From NCBI GenBank assembly GCA_050250575.1, contig JBFWOJ010000008.1, forward strand, positions 114,644-178,643: a DNA stretch of 64,000 nt, given 5' to 3'. A program made the position numbers and the translations under genes. This document shows, one piece after another, positions 23,570 through 30,022 of this stretch (position 1 is its first letter; the number at the start of each line of letters is the position of its first letter). The notes beneath the pieces are model-generated. The model made no database searches. It had not been told where the DNA came from and saw only the letters and a list, made by a program, of their open reading frames with translations. Source of the DNA: SHVO01 sp050250575. GTDB lineage: Bacteria > Pseudomonadota > Alphaproteobacteria > Rhodospirillales > Rhodospirillaceae.

Positions 23570-24277
23570 CTAAGTAGGAATTGTCTCGAGGAGCGCACGA
23601 CTGTATCCCTCCGCCTGCACTCGCACAAAACGGTCGGTCACCCCTAAGATCCATGCTCCAATGTACAGAGACAGGATCACAACGAGACCTATCTCGATCT
23701 GCGTAGCCAAATAGAATTGCCAGTTCGTGCGCAATCCGATGATAACGAGCGTTGCCAATAAGCATCCCCCGGCAATGCTTATCCCCCATGCCTTCAGCCC
23801 GAAGAGATTCCGTGCGAACCCGTAAGAAATATTTTCCCGGTGAACTGCAGGGACCGCCTGTTCCTTCGCCCGGCGCCTTAGCTCGTCGATCGCAGTCTCG
23901 TACATTGCGTCCGCGCCGAGCGGATCTGCTCGCTCCTCGGCTGCGGTCGGTGCTTGGAACCTTGCGCAAAGGCGCTCCAATCCCGCGTGATAAGCCAGCT
24001 TCGTATGTTGGTTAATTCGCTCATCCGCATGTCGCAGCATCGCGGTGGTCGGTTTGCCGTTCCATTTGAAATAAAGGTCGGCCTCGATACCGGAACCCTT
24101 AGTCCGCGCGATCCGTGCAAGCCAGTACTGGAGACCAGTAAGCACGACAGCTGAGATTGCGGCAGGGATGACGATAGCGCTTTGAAATCGCGGAGCGATC
24201 GCCGCCAAAACCAGCACGATCGGCAATATGGTTAACAGGGCCGGCGCATGCCGAGCCTGCAAATCGTAGGCGTCCAA
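23570..24277 (-). CDS. Cargo membrane protein B (four TM segments), divergent from the MBL hydrolase
   Basis: 235 residues. TTG start at 24277, supported by AGGAGA 7 bases upstream. Two membrane segments at the N-terminus (about 14-34 and 38-55), a cytoplasmic helical region of about 110 residues (ERINQHTKLAYHAGLERLC; TAIDELRRRAKEQAV), then two more segments (about 174-194 and 200-220). No family recognised. It shares a 71-bp intergenic region with the hydrolase gene, suggesting they work together. Its stop is followed by palindrome copy 4. Confidence 0.72.
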   Translation of the reverse strand: MDAYDLQARHAPALLTILPIVLVLAAIAPRFQSAIVIPAAISAVVLTGLQYWLARIARTKGSGIEADLYFKWNGKPTTAMLRHADERINQHTKLAYHAGLERLCARFQAPTAAEERADPLGADAMYETAIDELRRRAKEQAVPAVHRENISYGFARNLFGLKAWGISIAGGCLLATLVIIGLRTNWQFYLATQIEIGLVVILSLYIGAWILGVTDRFVRVQAEGYSRALLETIPT

Positions 24278-24288
24278 GGCCGTTCTCC

Positions 24289-24316
24289 TTGCACGGGATT
24301 TACGCTCAATTATCTA
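24289..24316 (+). promoter_or_regulatory. Candidate promoter for the MBL hydrolase gene
   Basis: TTGCAC (24289-24294), 16-bp spacer, TATCTA (24311-24316), then AAGGAG at 24336 and ATG at 24349. It is in the divergent gap, so the partner gene's promoter must overlap. Confidence 0.35.
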
Positions 24317-24348
24317 AACTTGGGCGGCTGAGCGCAAGGAGACCTGGA

Positions 24349-25443
24349 ATGGCTTACGAGATCGAGTTTCTCCCCGTCGGCAATGGGGACTGCAGCGGCG
24401 ACGCAATCGTACTTCGGTACACTGACGCGGACGGTCAATGGAGGGTAATGGTCATCGATGCCGGCTACGAGGAAACCGGCGAGCGGGTTTGCCAGCATAT
24501 TCGCAGATGGTACGGCACGGAACATGTCGACTTTGTCGTAAGTTCGCACCCCGACAACGACCATATGAGCGGCCTTCGCGTGGTTCTGAAAGAGATGTCG
24601 GTCGGCGAGTTGTGGATGCATATCCCCCGCGTGCATGCCCAGGAGATTGCCGGTCTCTTCGCGAGCCGTCGTTGGTCGCTGGAAGGATTAACAGAAGCGC
24701 TGACGCAGGCATATCCGTACGTTGAAGAACTCGTTGACTTAGCCGTCGCGCAGGGAACGGCAATTTACCTGCCGTTCGCCGGGTCACAGATCGGTGCCTT
24801 TACCGTATTGTCGCCTGGTCGGTCCATGTATCTCGGGCTGCTGCCGCAATTCCGGGACACGCCGGCTCCCGATCGACAACTATTACAGCAGTTCGGGCAC
24901 TGGATAAGTGCTGTCGGGAAGCGCGTGGCTCAGGCAATTCGCTACGTCGTTCGCGAAAACTATGCGACTGAAACCCTGCGCGAAGGCGGAATCACGTCGG
25001 CGGAAAACGAATCGTGCGTGGTCTTATATGGCAAGCTCGACGGCCGCGGTGTTTTGTTTACCGCCGACGCCGGATTAAACGCGCTTACCGCGGCGGCTGA
25101 CTTTGCAGAGGAGCGCGGCATTGTGATTCGTGAGGGCCTGCGATTTTTTCAAGTGCCGCACCACGGTAGCCGCAACAATGTCTCCCCGAGCATCTTGGAT
25201 CGCCTTGTCGGTCCATGGGTTCCCGAAGGTCAGAGCAGGCCGGTGAGTTGTTATATATCCGCGGGCGAGGACGACGAAACTCATCCGCGCCGCGTAGTCG
25301 TGAATGCGCTGGTGCGTCGAGGCCTGCACCCGACCGTGACAAAGGGGTCGATAAAAAGAGCTTATCACGGTCTGCCGCAGCGCGAAGGTTGGGTCACTGC
25401 TTCGTCCCTCGACTTTCAACCAACCGTCGAAAGCTACGACTGA
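24349..25443 (+). CDS. ComEC-like metallo-beta-lactamase-fold hydrolase (cargo)
   Basis: 364 residues, soluble, ATG at 24349 with AAGGAG 7 bases upstream. The MBL fold opens with EIEFLPVGNGDCSGDAIVL and VIDAGYEETG, then the metal motif SSHPDNDHMSG (His67, Asp69, Asp71, His72), the HxDxDH form typical of the ComEC/Rec2 hydrolase domain. Later come LFTADAG and VPHHGSRNN (His271-His272-Gly-Ser). Unlike ComEC it has no membrane part; the divergent 4TM gene may supply one. ComEC-type domains act as DNA nucleases or phosphodiesterases, so nucleic-acid or nucleotide cleavage is the likely activity. As cargo it is a candidate defence effector (inference). Confidence 0.85.
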   Translation: MAYEIEFLPVGNGDCSGDAIVLRYTDADGQWRVMVIDAGYEETGERVCQHIRRWYGTEHVDFVVSSHPDNDHMSGLRVVLKEMSVGELWMHIPRVHAQEIAGLFASRRWSLEGLTEALTQAYPYVEELVDLAVAQGTAIYLPFAGSQIGAFTVLSPGRSMYLGLLPQFRDTPAPDRQLLQQFGHWISAVGKRVAQAIRYVVRENYATETLREGGITSAENESCVVLYGKLDGRGVLFTADAGLNALTAAADFAEERGIVIREGLRFFQVPHHGSRNNVSPSILDRLVGPWVPEGQSRPVSCYISAGEDDETHPRRVVVNALVRRGLHPTVTKGSIKRAYHGLPQREGWVTASSLDFQPTVESYD

Positions 25444-25475
25444 GAACTTGATGCGCGTAACAGCACCGCAGATAT

Positions 25476-25490
25476 GCGAACGCCGTTCGC
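25476..25490. repeat. Element palindrome, copy 5
   Basis: GCGAACGCCGTTCGC, perfect, 32 bp after the stop of the MBL hydrolase gene. Confidence 0.9.
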
Positions 25491-25564
25491 GGCGTTAAGC
25501 GCCGGTGTTAAGGCGGGCACCTGTTAAGCCAAAATCGCAAAATGCCCACTAGGGAGGCCTCGGA

Positions 25565-25603
25565 GTTTTTTCGCCCGTGTTGTTTTTTCGTCTGGGAGGA
25601 CCC
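25565..25603 (+). repeat. 39-bp repeat, copy 1
   Basis: Starts GTTTTTTCGCCCGTGTT and ends GGGAGGACCC. It matches 28251-28289 at 33 of 39 positions in the same orientation; the six differences are at repeat positions 18, 19 and 26-29. It lies between palindrome copies 5 and 6. Confidence 0.85.
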
Positions 25604-25631
25604 AAAGACTTTGTGACGCGCGCGCTCGAGT

Positions 25632-25646
25632 GCGAACGGCGTTCGC
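25632..25646. repeat. Element palindrome, copy 6
   Basis: GCGAACGGCGTTCGC, perfect, immediately adjacent to the TAG stop of the minus-strand gene at 25647. Confidence 0.9.
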
Positions 25647-26357
25647 CTAAAAAGCGCCTTCCTTCGCCCGATAGCTGGAATCCTTGAGGGCGGTCACAAG
25701 GTCCACCGGCTCGTCATAGAGATAAGCTTTTAGGAGTTCGGTTCGCTTGCCGACTAGACGCTTATTGTATTTCTCGATCGCTTCGATCGCTGCAGCACCG
25801 CGCTGACACACTCGCTCGAAACGCGCGGCAAAGTCCCTTTCTGTTTCTGCCTGCATCGGATGGCGAGCACTCTCATCATCAAACCTAGCAATGTCGCGCC
25901 GTATCATCTCGAGGGAATTGTAGAAAGTAGTGATCGCGCCGAGGACATCAGCCGGTAGCCGCGCGATCTTATCGGTCAAGCTCGTATAGATCGGCGGCGG
26001 CGCCTGGTCGAACTTGCGCATCCTCCCAAAGCTGGTTCGTTCCTGACTCGCCGCTTGCCCTCTCCAGACCGTTCGCGCGATCAGAGCGCTACGCAGAATG
26101 TACAGCATCTCCCCATACAGCCCGGTGGCAATGGTCTCAAGTTCGTCTCGGTCGCGCCGCCTTTCATCCTGAATATTGAGAAGCCAAGTTACGAGACCGC
26201 CCGCGAAAACACCGAGCAGAACGGACGCAGTTTCCTTGAGGTCGCTTGCCCAAAGCACTCCGAAGGAGAAGGCAGCAACAATTAAGAACGCGCCAACGTA
26301 CACCTGGAAGATGCCCCGACTTTGCTTAGTGCGCGGCTGATAAAGGATTCCATCCAC
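25647..26357 (-). CDS. Cargo membrane protein C (two TM segments, long helical domain)
   Basis: 236 residues, GTG start. Membrane segments at about 18-37 and 44-61, then DERRRDRDELETIATGLYGEM and about 170 helical residues with no recognised motif. Its end abuts palindrome copy 6. With proteins A and B it makes three membrane-anchored helical proteins in one cargo block. No family recognised. Confidence 0.65.
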   Translation of the reverse strand: MDGILYQPRTKQSRGIFQVYVGAFLIVAAFSFGVLWASDLKETASVLLGVFAGGLVTWLLNIQDERRRDRDELETIATGLYGEMLYILRSALIARTVWRGQAASQERTSFGRMRKFDQAPPPIYTSLTDKIARLPADVLGAITTFYNSLEMIRRDIARFDDESARHPMQAETERDFAARFERVCQRGAAAIEAIEKYNKRLVGKRTELLKAYLYDEPVDLVTALKDSSYRAKEGAF

Positions 26358-26420
26358 ACGCGCAGAAACGCCCCCACCCGATCTTGATGCACGAGGTCCT
26401 TTGTCAATTCAAGCGCGTCT

Positions 26421-26837
26421 TCACTGCTGCCGCCATCTCTCAAGGAATCCCGCATGGGACTCCGCGATCACCGCCTCGACTTCGGACTTGTCCACACCCA
26501 TTCGCAGTGCCAGGTGGTCGGCTAAGGTCGGCAGCCATCCTTGCAGCGCAATCAGGACGTTCAGTTCACCCCCTGTCCGCGCATCGAGCAGCTGTTCAAG
26601 GGCATAACGCGGTTCGGGCCGCGGCGCCGGCGCTGCGATCGGGTGAGGACGCGCGAGCTGCTGCGACGGGTCGAGAACGGCCGCCAACTGCTCATCGGCC
26701 GCGGCGACGTCCACCAATTCGCGGCCGTCACGACACACTAAAGCGGGAGGAGTAAGCTTCCCGTCGCGGATCCAGTGGCTGAGGGCCGCCGGCGTGCGTT
26801 GGCGCATGCGGGCATAGGTTCCCTTGTCGACGATCAT
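26421..26837 (-). CDS. HTH protein, Nu1/small-terminase-like
   Basis: 138 residues. The ATG at 26837 overlaps the upstream stop as ATGA. The N-terminal winged-helix region (GTYARMRQRTPAALSHWIRDGKLTPPALV), followed by VDVAAADEQLAAVLDPSQQL, is reminiscent of Nu1-type small terminase subunits, which pick the packaging site. The C-terminal ~65 residues are helical. No large terminase is present, so it might redirect a helper phage's terminase, as TerS of satellites does (inference), or simply be a regulator. Confidence 0.55.
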   Translation of the reverse strand: MIVDKGTYARMRQRTPAALSHWIRDGKLTPPALVCRDGRELVDVAAADEQLAAVLDPSQQLARPHPIAAPAPRPEPRYALEQLLDARTGGELNVLIALQGWLPTLADHLALRMGVDKSEVEAVIAESHAGFLERWRQQ

Positions 26838-28066
26838 ACTTGCGCGGCGACGGCGGGCGCGAACCAATGTGCGCGCGCGGCCATGATGATCTTCTCGGCC
26901 GCCTCCGTCGAAAGGCCGACGCCGGCAAGCTGCTGCAGCTCGTCCGTCGCCAGATCGGCGAGATCTTCGCGGGTCTTTATCCCGGCGGCGGCCAACCGTA
27001 GCGCTTGCTCGACCGTAAGGTCAGGACATGCGAGCGCCGCCAGCTCCTCGGCGACCAGCAAGGGTGTTGCCGGTTTCGGCTGATGGCCGAGCAAGCGATG
27101 GTGCTCAATGAAGACCCGGTTTACGCCGGCGCGCCGTTTGAGGGAAAGCGAATAGCCGCGGCCGCGGAGAAAGTCGGCCATTCGCCGGTCCGTCCAGATA
27201 CCGCCCGAGGGCGCGCCCTCGTTGAAGGCTGCCGTCACCTCCTGCAAGGTCACCATCTCGCCCGGCGCACGCTCGAGCTGAGCCAGAAAGGCCGCGATCG
27301 GCCGATCGGAAACAACGCGCCAGTCGCGCAAGCAGGCGACGTTGTGCCGGCCGCGGAAATCGGCCGAGCTGCTCGGAAGTCCCGCATTGGCGAGCAAGGC
27401 GCCGACGCGGGAGGCCGACCAGGCCGGCAACCCCTGCCACCAGCAGTTAAAGTCCGCCGCGATATGTGCGACCGGTGTCAGCGCGCCAGGGTCGGCGACC
27501 AGGCGCTGGTCGACGTATTGGTGCGGCGTGCGGTCATCGACGAAGCGGAAGTCATGAAGGAAAAAGGTTCGGCCGAACCCGCGCGCTATCCGGACATCTG
27601 GCGCCGCCTGCGATAGGATCGCCTGAACGCGCTTGAAGTCGAGCGGAACGCCGGCGGCCGAAGACACGTTGAAGGCCTCGACCACGCGCCCAAAGCGGAC
27701 GCGCGCGCCGCGCTGGCGCGTCAAGACCTTCGATAGGAATTCGGCCGGCGATGGATCGGAGGCGAGGCGATAGCCCGTGAGACAAACCAGCTTGCGGCGG
27801 CCGAAAAAGCCGTCGGCCAGGCGATCGGCCCAGCCGGCCGCGCGCAGTGTGGCGCCAAGGCAGATGACGCCGACCAGCCACGGCTTGCCGGTGAATCGGC
27901 CCACCTCATGCGCGAGACGCTGGAGCGGGACGAAGTATCCGGGGCAGGGCTCCAGGTTTTCGAGCGCGAAGCGCTCCCACGTCTGGACGTCTACCCGCAG
28001 CGTGGTCCCGCTGCGACGCGAGATCCCGAAAGCCGGCTGCCGCTGCATAACGGCGATTGAATTCAT
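26834..28066 (-). CDS. Multi-domain protein with winged-helix-like repeats and a NusA-type HhH C-terminus
   Basis: 410 residues, ATG at 28066 with GGAG about 10 bases upstream. The body contains at least two similar units of the winged-helix type, e.g. VRFGRVVEAFN...VPLDFKRVQAILSQ and VTLQEVTAAFN...WTDRRMADFLRGRG, each followed by an R-x-G/x-R-x-F-x strand, as in the C-terminal domain of D5 primases. The end (LTVEQALRLAAAGIKTREDLADLATDE to the C-terminus) is a helix-hairpin-helix pair like the NusA C-terminal repeats. Probably binds nucleic acid or RNA polymerase. I know no family with this combination. Confidence 0.65.
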   Translation of the reverse strand: MNSIAVMQRQPAFGISRRSGTTLRVDVQTWERFALENLEPCPGYFVPLQRLAHEVGRFTGKPWLVGVICLGATLRAAGWADRLADGFFGRRKLVCLTGYRLASDPSPAEFLSKVLTRQRGARVRFGRVVEAFNVSSAAGVPLDFKRVQAILSQAAPDVRIARGFGRTFFLHDFRFVDDRTPHQYVDQRLVADPGALTPVAHIAADFNCWWQGLPAWSASRVGALLANAGLPSSSADFRGRHNVACLRDWRVVSDRPIAAFLAQLERAPGEMVTLQEVTAAFNEGAPSGGIWTDRRMADFLRGRGYSLSLKRRAGVNRVFIEHHRLLGHQPKPATPLLVAEELAALACPDLTVEQALRLAAAGIKTREDLADLATDELQQLAGVGLSTEAAEKIIMAARAHWFAPAVAAQV

Positions 28067-28250
28067 TGAAGGGCTCCACTTTGACCGCAGCCGGCCGAAT
28101 TCGCAACAGCTTCGATCCCCATGCGCCCGAGTGCACCGCGCCGCCGCGCTCAGATTCGCGATTGGCACGGGCCGCAGTGTGCGCAAGCCGATGTGTACAG
28201 CCTATTTGTTTAGGCTTTTTCAGAACAAATGCCACTGGATGGGGCACGCA

Positions 28251-28289
28251 GTTTTTTCGCCCGTGTTACTTTTTCAGACGGGAGGACCC
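28251..28289 (+). repeat. 39-bp repeat, copy 2
   Basis: See copy 1 (25565-25603). The two copies flank the three genes between 25647 and 28066 as direct repeats. Confidence 0.85.
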
Positions 28290-28304
28290 GCGATCACCAC
28301 GACC

Positions 28305-28319
28305 GTCACCAATGGTGAC
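28305..28319. repeat. GTCACC-AAT-GGTGAC palindrome, copy 1
   Basis: Perfect 6+3+6 palindrome. The second copy, at 28378-28392, is identical and 73 bp away. Confidence 0.85.
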
Positions 28320-28377
28320 AGCGTTTCCGTTTCACCTGATATCACCAACCACCATCTGTTAAGTCCGTCACCTCGCC

Positions 28378-28392
28378 GTCACCAATGGTGAC
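28378..28392. repeat. GTCACC-AAT-GGTGAC palindrome, copy 2
   Basis: Identical to 28305-28319. A lone GTCACC also lies between the two. Likely a protein-binding site pair. Confidence 0.85.
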
Positions 28393-28400
28393 AGTTACCA

Positions 28401-28415
28401 GCGAATGGCGTTCGC
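28401..28415. repeat. Element palindrome, degenerate copy 7
   Basis: GCGAATGGCGTTCGC, one change from the perfect form (C to T at position 6). Confidence 0.7.
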
Positions 28416-28416
28416 G

Positions 28417-28678
28417 TGTCGGGATGTAGGGCTGCGCATTCCTTGAGCGCTTCCGTTTAGCCCTCTCTCCCTTCCTTTTTCTATTACGCTAAGAGAATAC
28501 TTTCCCCATCATCCCAACAGATCACGCCCGTGAGCTCAGTAATTCGGGCCTAACTATGCGTTTGGAAGCCTGTCGGCTTGTCGGGATAATCCCAACAAGC
28601 CAGCAAAAACAAAGGCCGGATGTCGGGATCGCAGCCGACATCCCAACAGGGATCCCGACAGCGGCGACCATCCGGCCT
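28417..28678. repeat. Iteron-like cluster TGTYGGGAT with flanking inverted repeat
   Basis: Seven copies of the 9-mer TGT(C/T)GGGAT: plus orientation at 28417, 28579 and 28621; minus at 28511, 28589, 28640 and 28652. The last three are enclosed by a perfect 10-bp inverted repeat, AGGCCGGATG (28613-28622) and CATCCGGCCT (28669-28678). Iterons near a SF3 helicase-bearing element suggest a replication origin; Int arm sites are an alternative. Confidence 0.65.
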
Positions 28679-28813
28679 AGTGCGCGAGCAGTGCGATCAG
28701 GGCGGGCGCGCGGAGGCGCGGTTAGCCAATCGGCATGAAAGCCGTTGAATTTCAGTGATGCCGGGAGGCGACGGTAGCCAAGCTAACCCGTTGATGGATC
28801 GCCGTTGCGGCGT

Positions 28814-28830
28814 TCCATCCGGGCTCACCA
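28814..28830. repeat. attR core
   Basis: Identical to attL (12804-12820). The upstream sequence does not form a tRNA, so this is the displaced end of the insertion. Confidence 0.9.
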
Positions 28831-28859
28831 TCCTGCTCCGCCCTTCGGGCAACGCAGGG

Positions 28860-29660
28860 TTAAACCACCAACCTTCGATACAAATGCCACGTTGCGTGAC
28901 CGAGCACCGGCACGCAGACGGCGAGTCCGACCAGGAATGGCACCGCGGCGATGGCAAGCGCGAGGGCGACGAGGAATCCCCACACCGCCATCATGACAGG
29001 GTTGGCCTGGACGGCGCGGATCGAGGTGTTGATCGCAGTGGCGATGCCCACATTGCGATCGAGCAAGAGCGGGAACGACACGACGCTGATGCACAGGGCG
29101 GTGACGGCAAAGAAAAAGCCGACGGCGTTGCCGACAACGATCAGCGTCCAACCTTCGGGCGTCGATATCAGCCTCATGAAGAATTCCTCAGCCGAACGCG
29201 GCGCAACGGTCTGCCATGGATCGCCGAGGGTCATGTTGTAGATCACCATGGCCGCCGCTACCCAAATGCAGAACAAGGCCAGAAGAACCCCGCCGAGAAC
29301 GAGAATGTCGCCGGCCGCGGGATTGCGCAGGAAATTTCCGGCGCCGGACCCGGAAATATCTTCCCCGCGTTCGCGGCGGCGGCTGACTTCGCACATCGCG
29401 ATGGTGAGGATCGGTCCAATCAATAACGAACCGGAGATGACCGGGAACGCGAGCGGCAAGAGGTCATAATTAAAGACCACCAGGAACGCGCCCAGCGTGG
29501 CCAAGGGATAGATCAACGCAAGGAAATAGAGGTGCGTGGGCTTGGCGGCAAAATCCTCGATTCCGTGGTGAATGGCATCGGTGATATCCCGCAGTCCGAT
29601 TTTCCGGACCGCAGGCTGAGCGGCCGCAAGCTGTGTGGTGTGCAAAGTCGATAGTGCCAT
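28860..29660 (-). CDS. DUF2189-type integral membrane protein
   Basis: 266 residues from the ATG at 29660 (GGAGGG 6 bases upstream). VRKIGLRDITDAIHHGIEDF at the start matches the DUF2189 family; six or so membrane segments follow, with the cytoplasmic loop EVSRRRERGED. Family function is unknown; members are often near cytochrome oxidase genes, which is not the case here. It is the first chromosomal gene right of the element, convergent with the tRNA in the uninterrupted chromosome. Confidence 0.82.
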   Translation of the reverse strand: MALSTLHTTQLAAAQPAVRKIGLRDITDAIHHGIEDFAAKPTHLYFLALIYPLATLGAFLVVFNYDLLPLAFPVISGSLLIGPILTIAMCEVSRRRERGEDISGSGAGNFLRNPAAGDILVLGGVLLALFCIWVAAAMVIYNMTLGDPWQTVAPRSAEEFFMRLISTPEGWTLIVVGNAVGFFFAVTALCISVVSFPLLLDRNVGIATAINTSIRAVQANPVMMAVWGFLVALALAIAAVPFLVGLAVCVPVLGHATWHLYRRLVV

Positions 29661-30022
29661 AAGACCCTCCGACTGGCTGAACAGAAGGAACATGACGCCG
29701 ATCTAAGCGGCGCATTATACGATCAAGGGCTTCCATTCGCACGTGGCCAGCGACCGGACCACTACCGTTCGGCGGTGCAAAAAAACCGATGAAATGCAGC
29801 CGGACCGTTTAGACGCATTGGATTTTTCGATGGTTGAATTTAGATAATTGAGTTTTGGTCAAGGCTGCGGTTAATTGGTCCCCCACGGTCTAGGGGAGAC
29901 CGCTTCTCACCGTACCGTATATGTGGACTTGCGGCCTCGAGCTGGCAGACGCGAAGCGTTGGCTTCGGAAGCCGTGCCGTTAGGGAGAGTCGCAGGTGCC
30001 CGTTATCGGAAGAGTGCTGTAA
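29661..30022. promoter_or_regulatory. Intergenic region between DUF2189 gene and gltB
   Basis: About 360 bp without a gene. It must hold the promoters of both divergent genes. Small hairpins (GGCTTC/GGAAGCC near 29960; ACGCGAAGCGT) are visible in the gltB leader. I see no recognisable riboswitch. Confidence 0.35.

Larger units (their letters stand above)
28067..28813. other. Non-coding right end of the element, repeat-rich
   Basis: About 750 bp with no convincing gene. It holds the second 39-bp repeat copy, two copies of GTCACCAATGGTGAC, a near-copy of the 15-bp palindrome and seven iteron-like 9-mers. After circularisation it would lie next to the integrase end, so it is a candidate for the replication origin and/or Int/Xis arm sites. 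Confidence 0.7.
12804..28830. mobile_element. About 16-kb tRNA-Lys integrative element (phage satellite-like or reduced prophage)
   Basis: Bounded by a 17-bp direct repeat: 12804-12820 at the tRNA 3' end and 28814-28830 without a tRNA. A tyrosine integrase lies next to attL. The inside carries an excisionase-like HTH, a SF3 helicase, a repressor with operators, a few phage-structure-like genes and membrane/hydrolase cargo. No large terminase, portal, major capsid or tail tube gene is visible. Strand use is organised: most genes are on minus, with a divergent early block at 21.1-22.3 kb and one plus cargo gene at 24.3 kb. The element also has its own repeat families, which are not seen in the flanking chromosome. 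Confidence 0.92.

Noticed and set aside
16246..25646. The 15-bp palindromes considered as integron attC sites.
   Set aside because: They lack the GTTRRRY/RYYYAAC core sites, are too short, and the integrase present has no integron-specific insertion that I can see.
25632..25646. Palindrome copies considered as Rho-independent terminators.
   Set aside because: None is followed by a T-run on the strand of the preceding gene, and the stem-loop would be only 6-7 bp.
28417..28660. Repeated TGTYGGGAT considered as a CRISPR array.
   Set aside because: Units are 9 bp, in both orientations and unevenly spaced; no spacer structure and no cas genes.
28814..28830. Possible second tRNA at the right end.
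   Set aside because: Only the 3' 17 bases match tRNA-Lys; no D-arm or anticodon arm upstream. It is the attR copy.
12804..28830. Search for transposases, IS ends, toxin-antitoxin pairs and restriction genes inside the element.
   Set aside because: No transposase motif, terminal inverted repeats or recognisable TA/R-M gene found.
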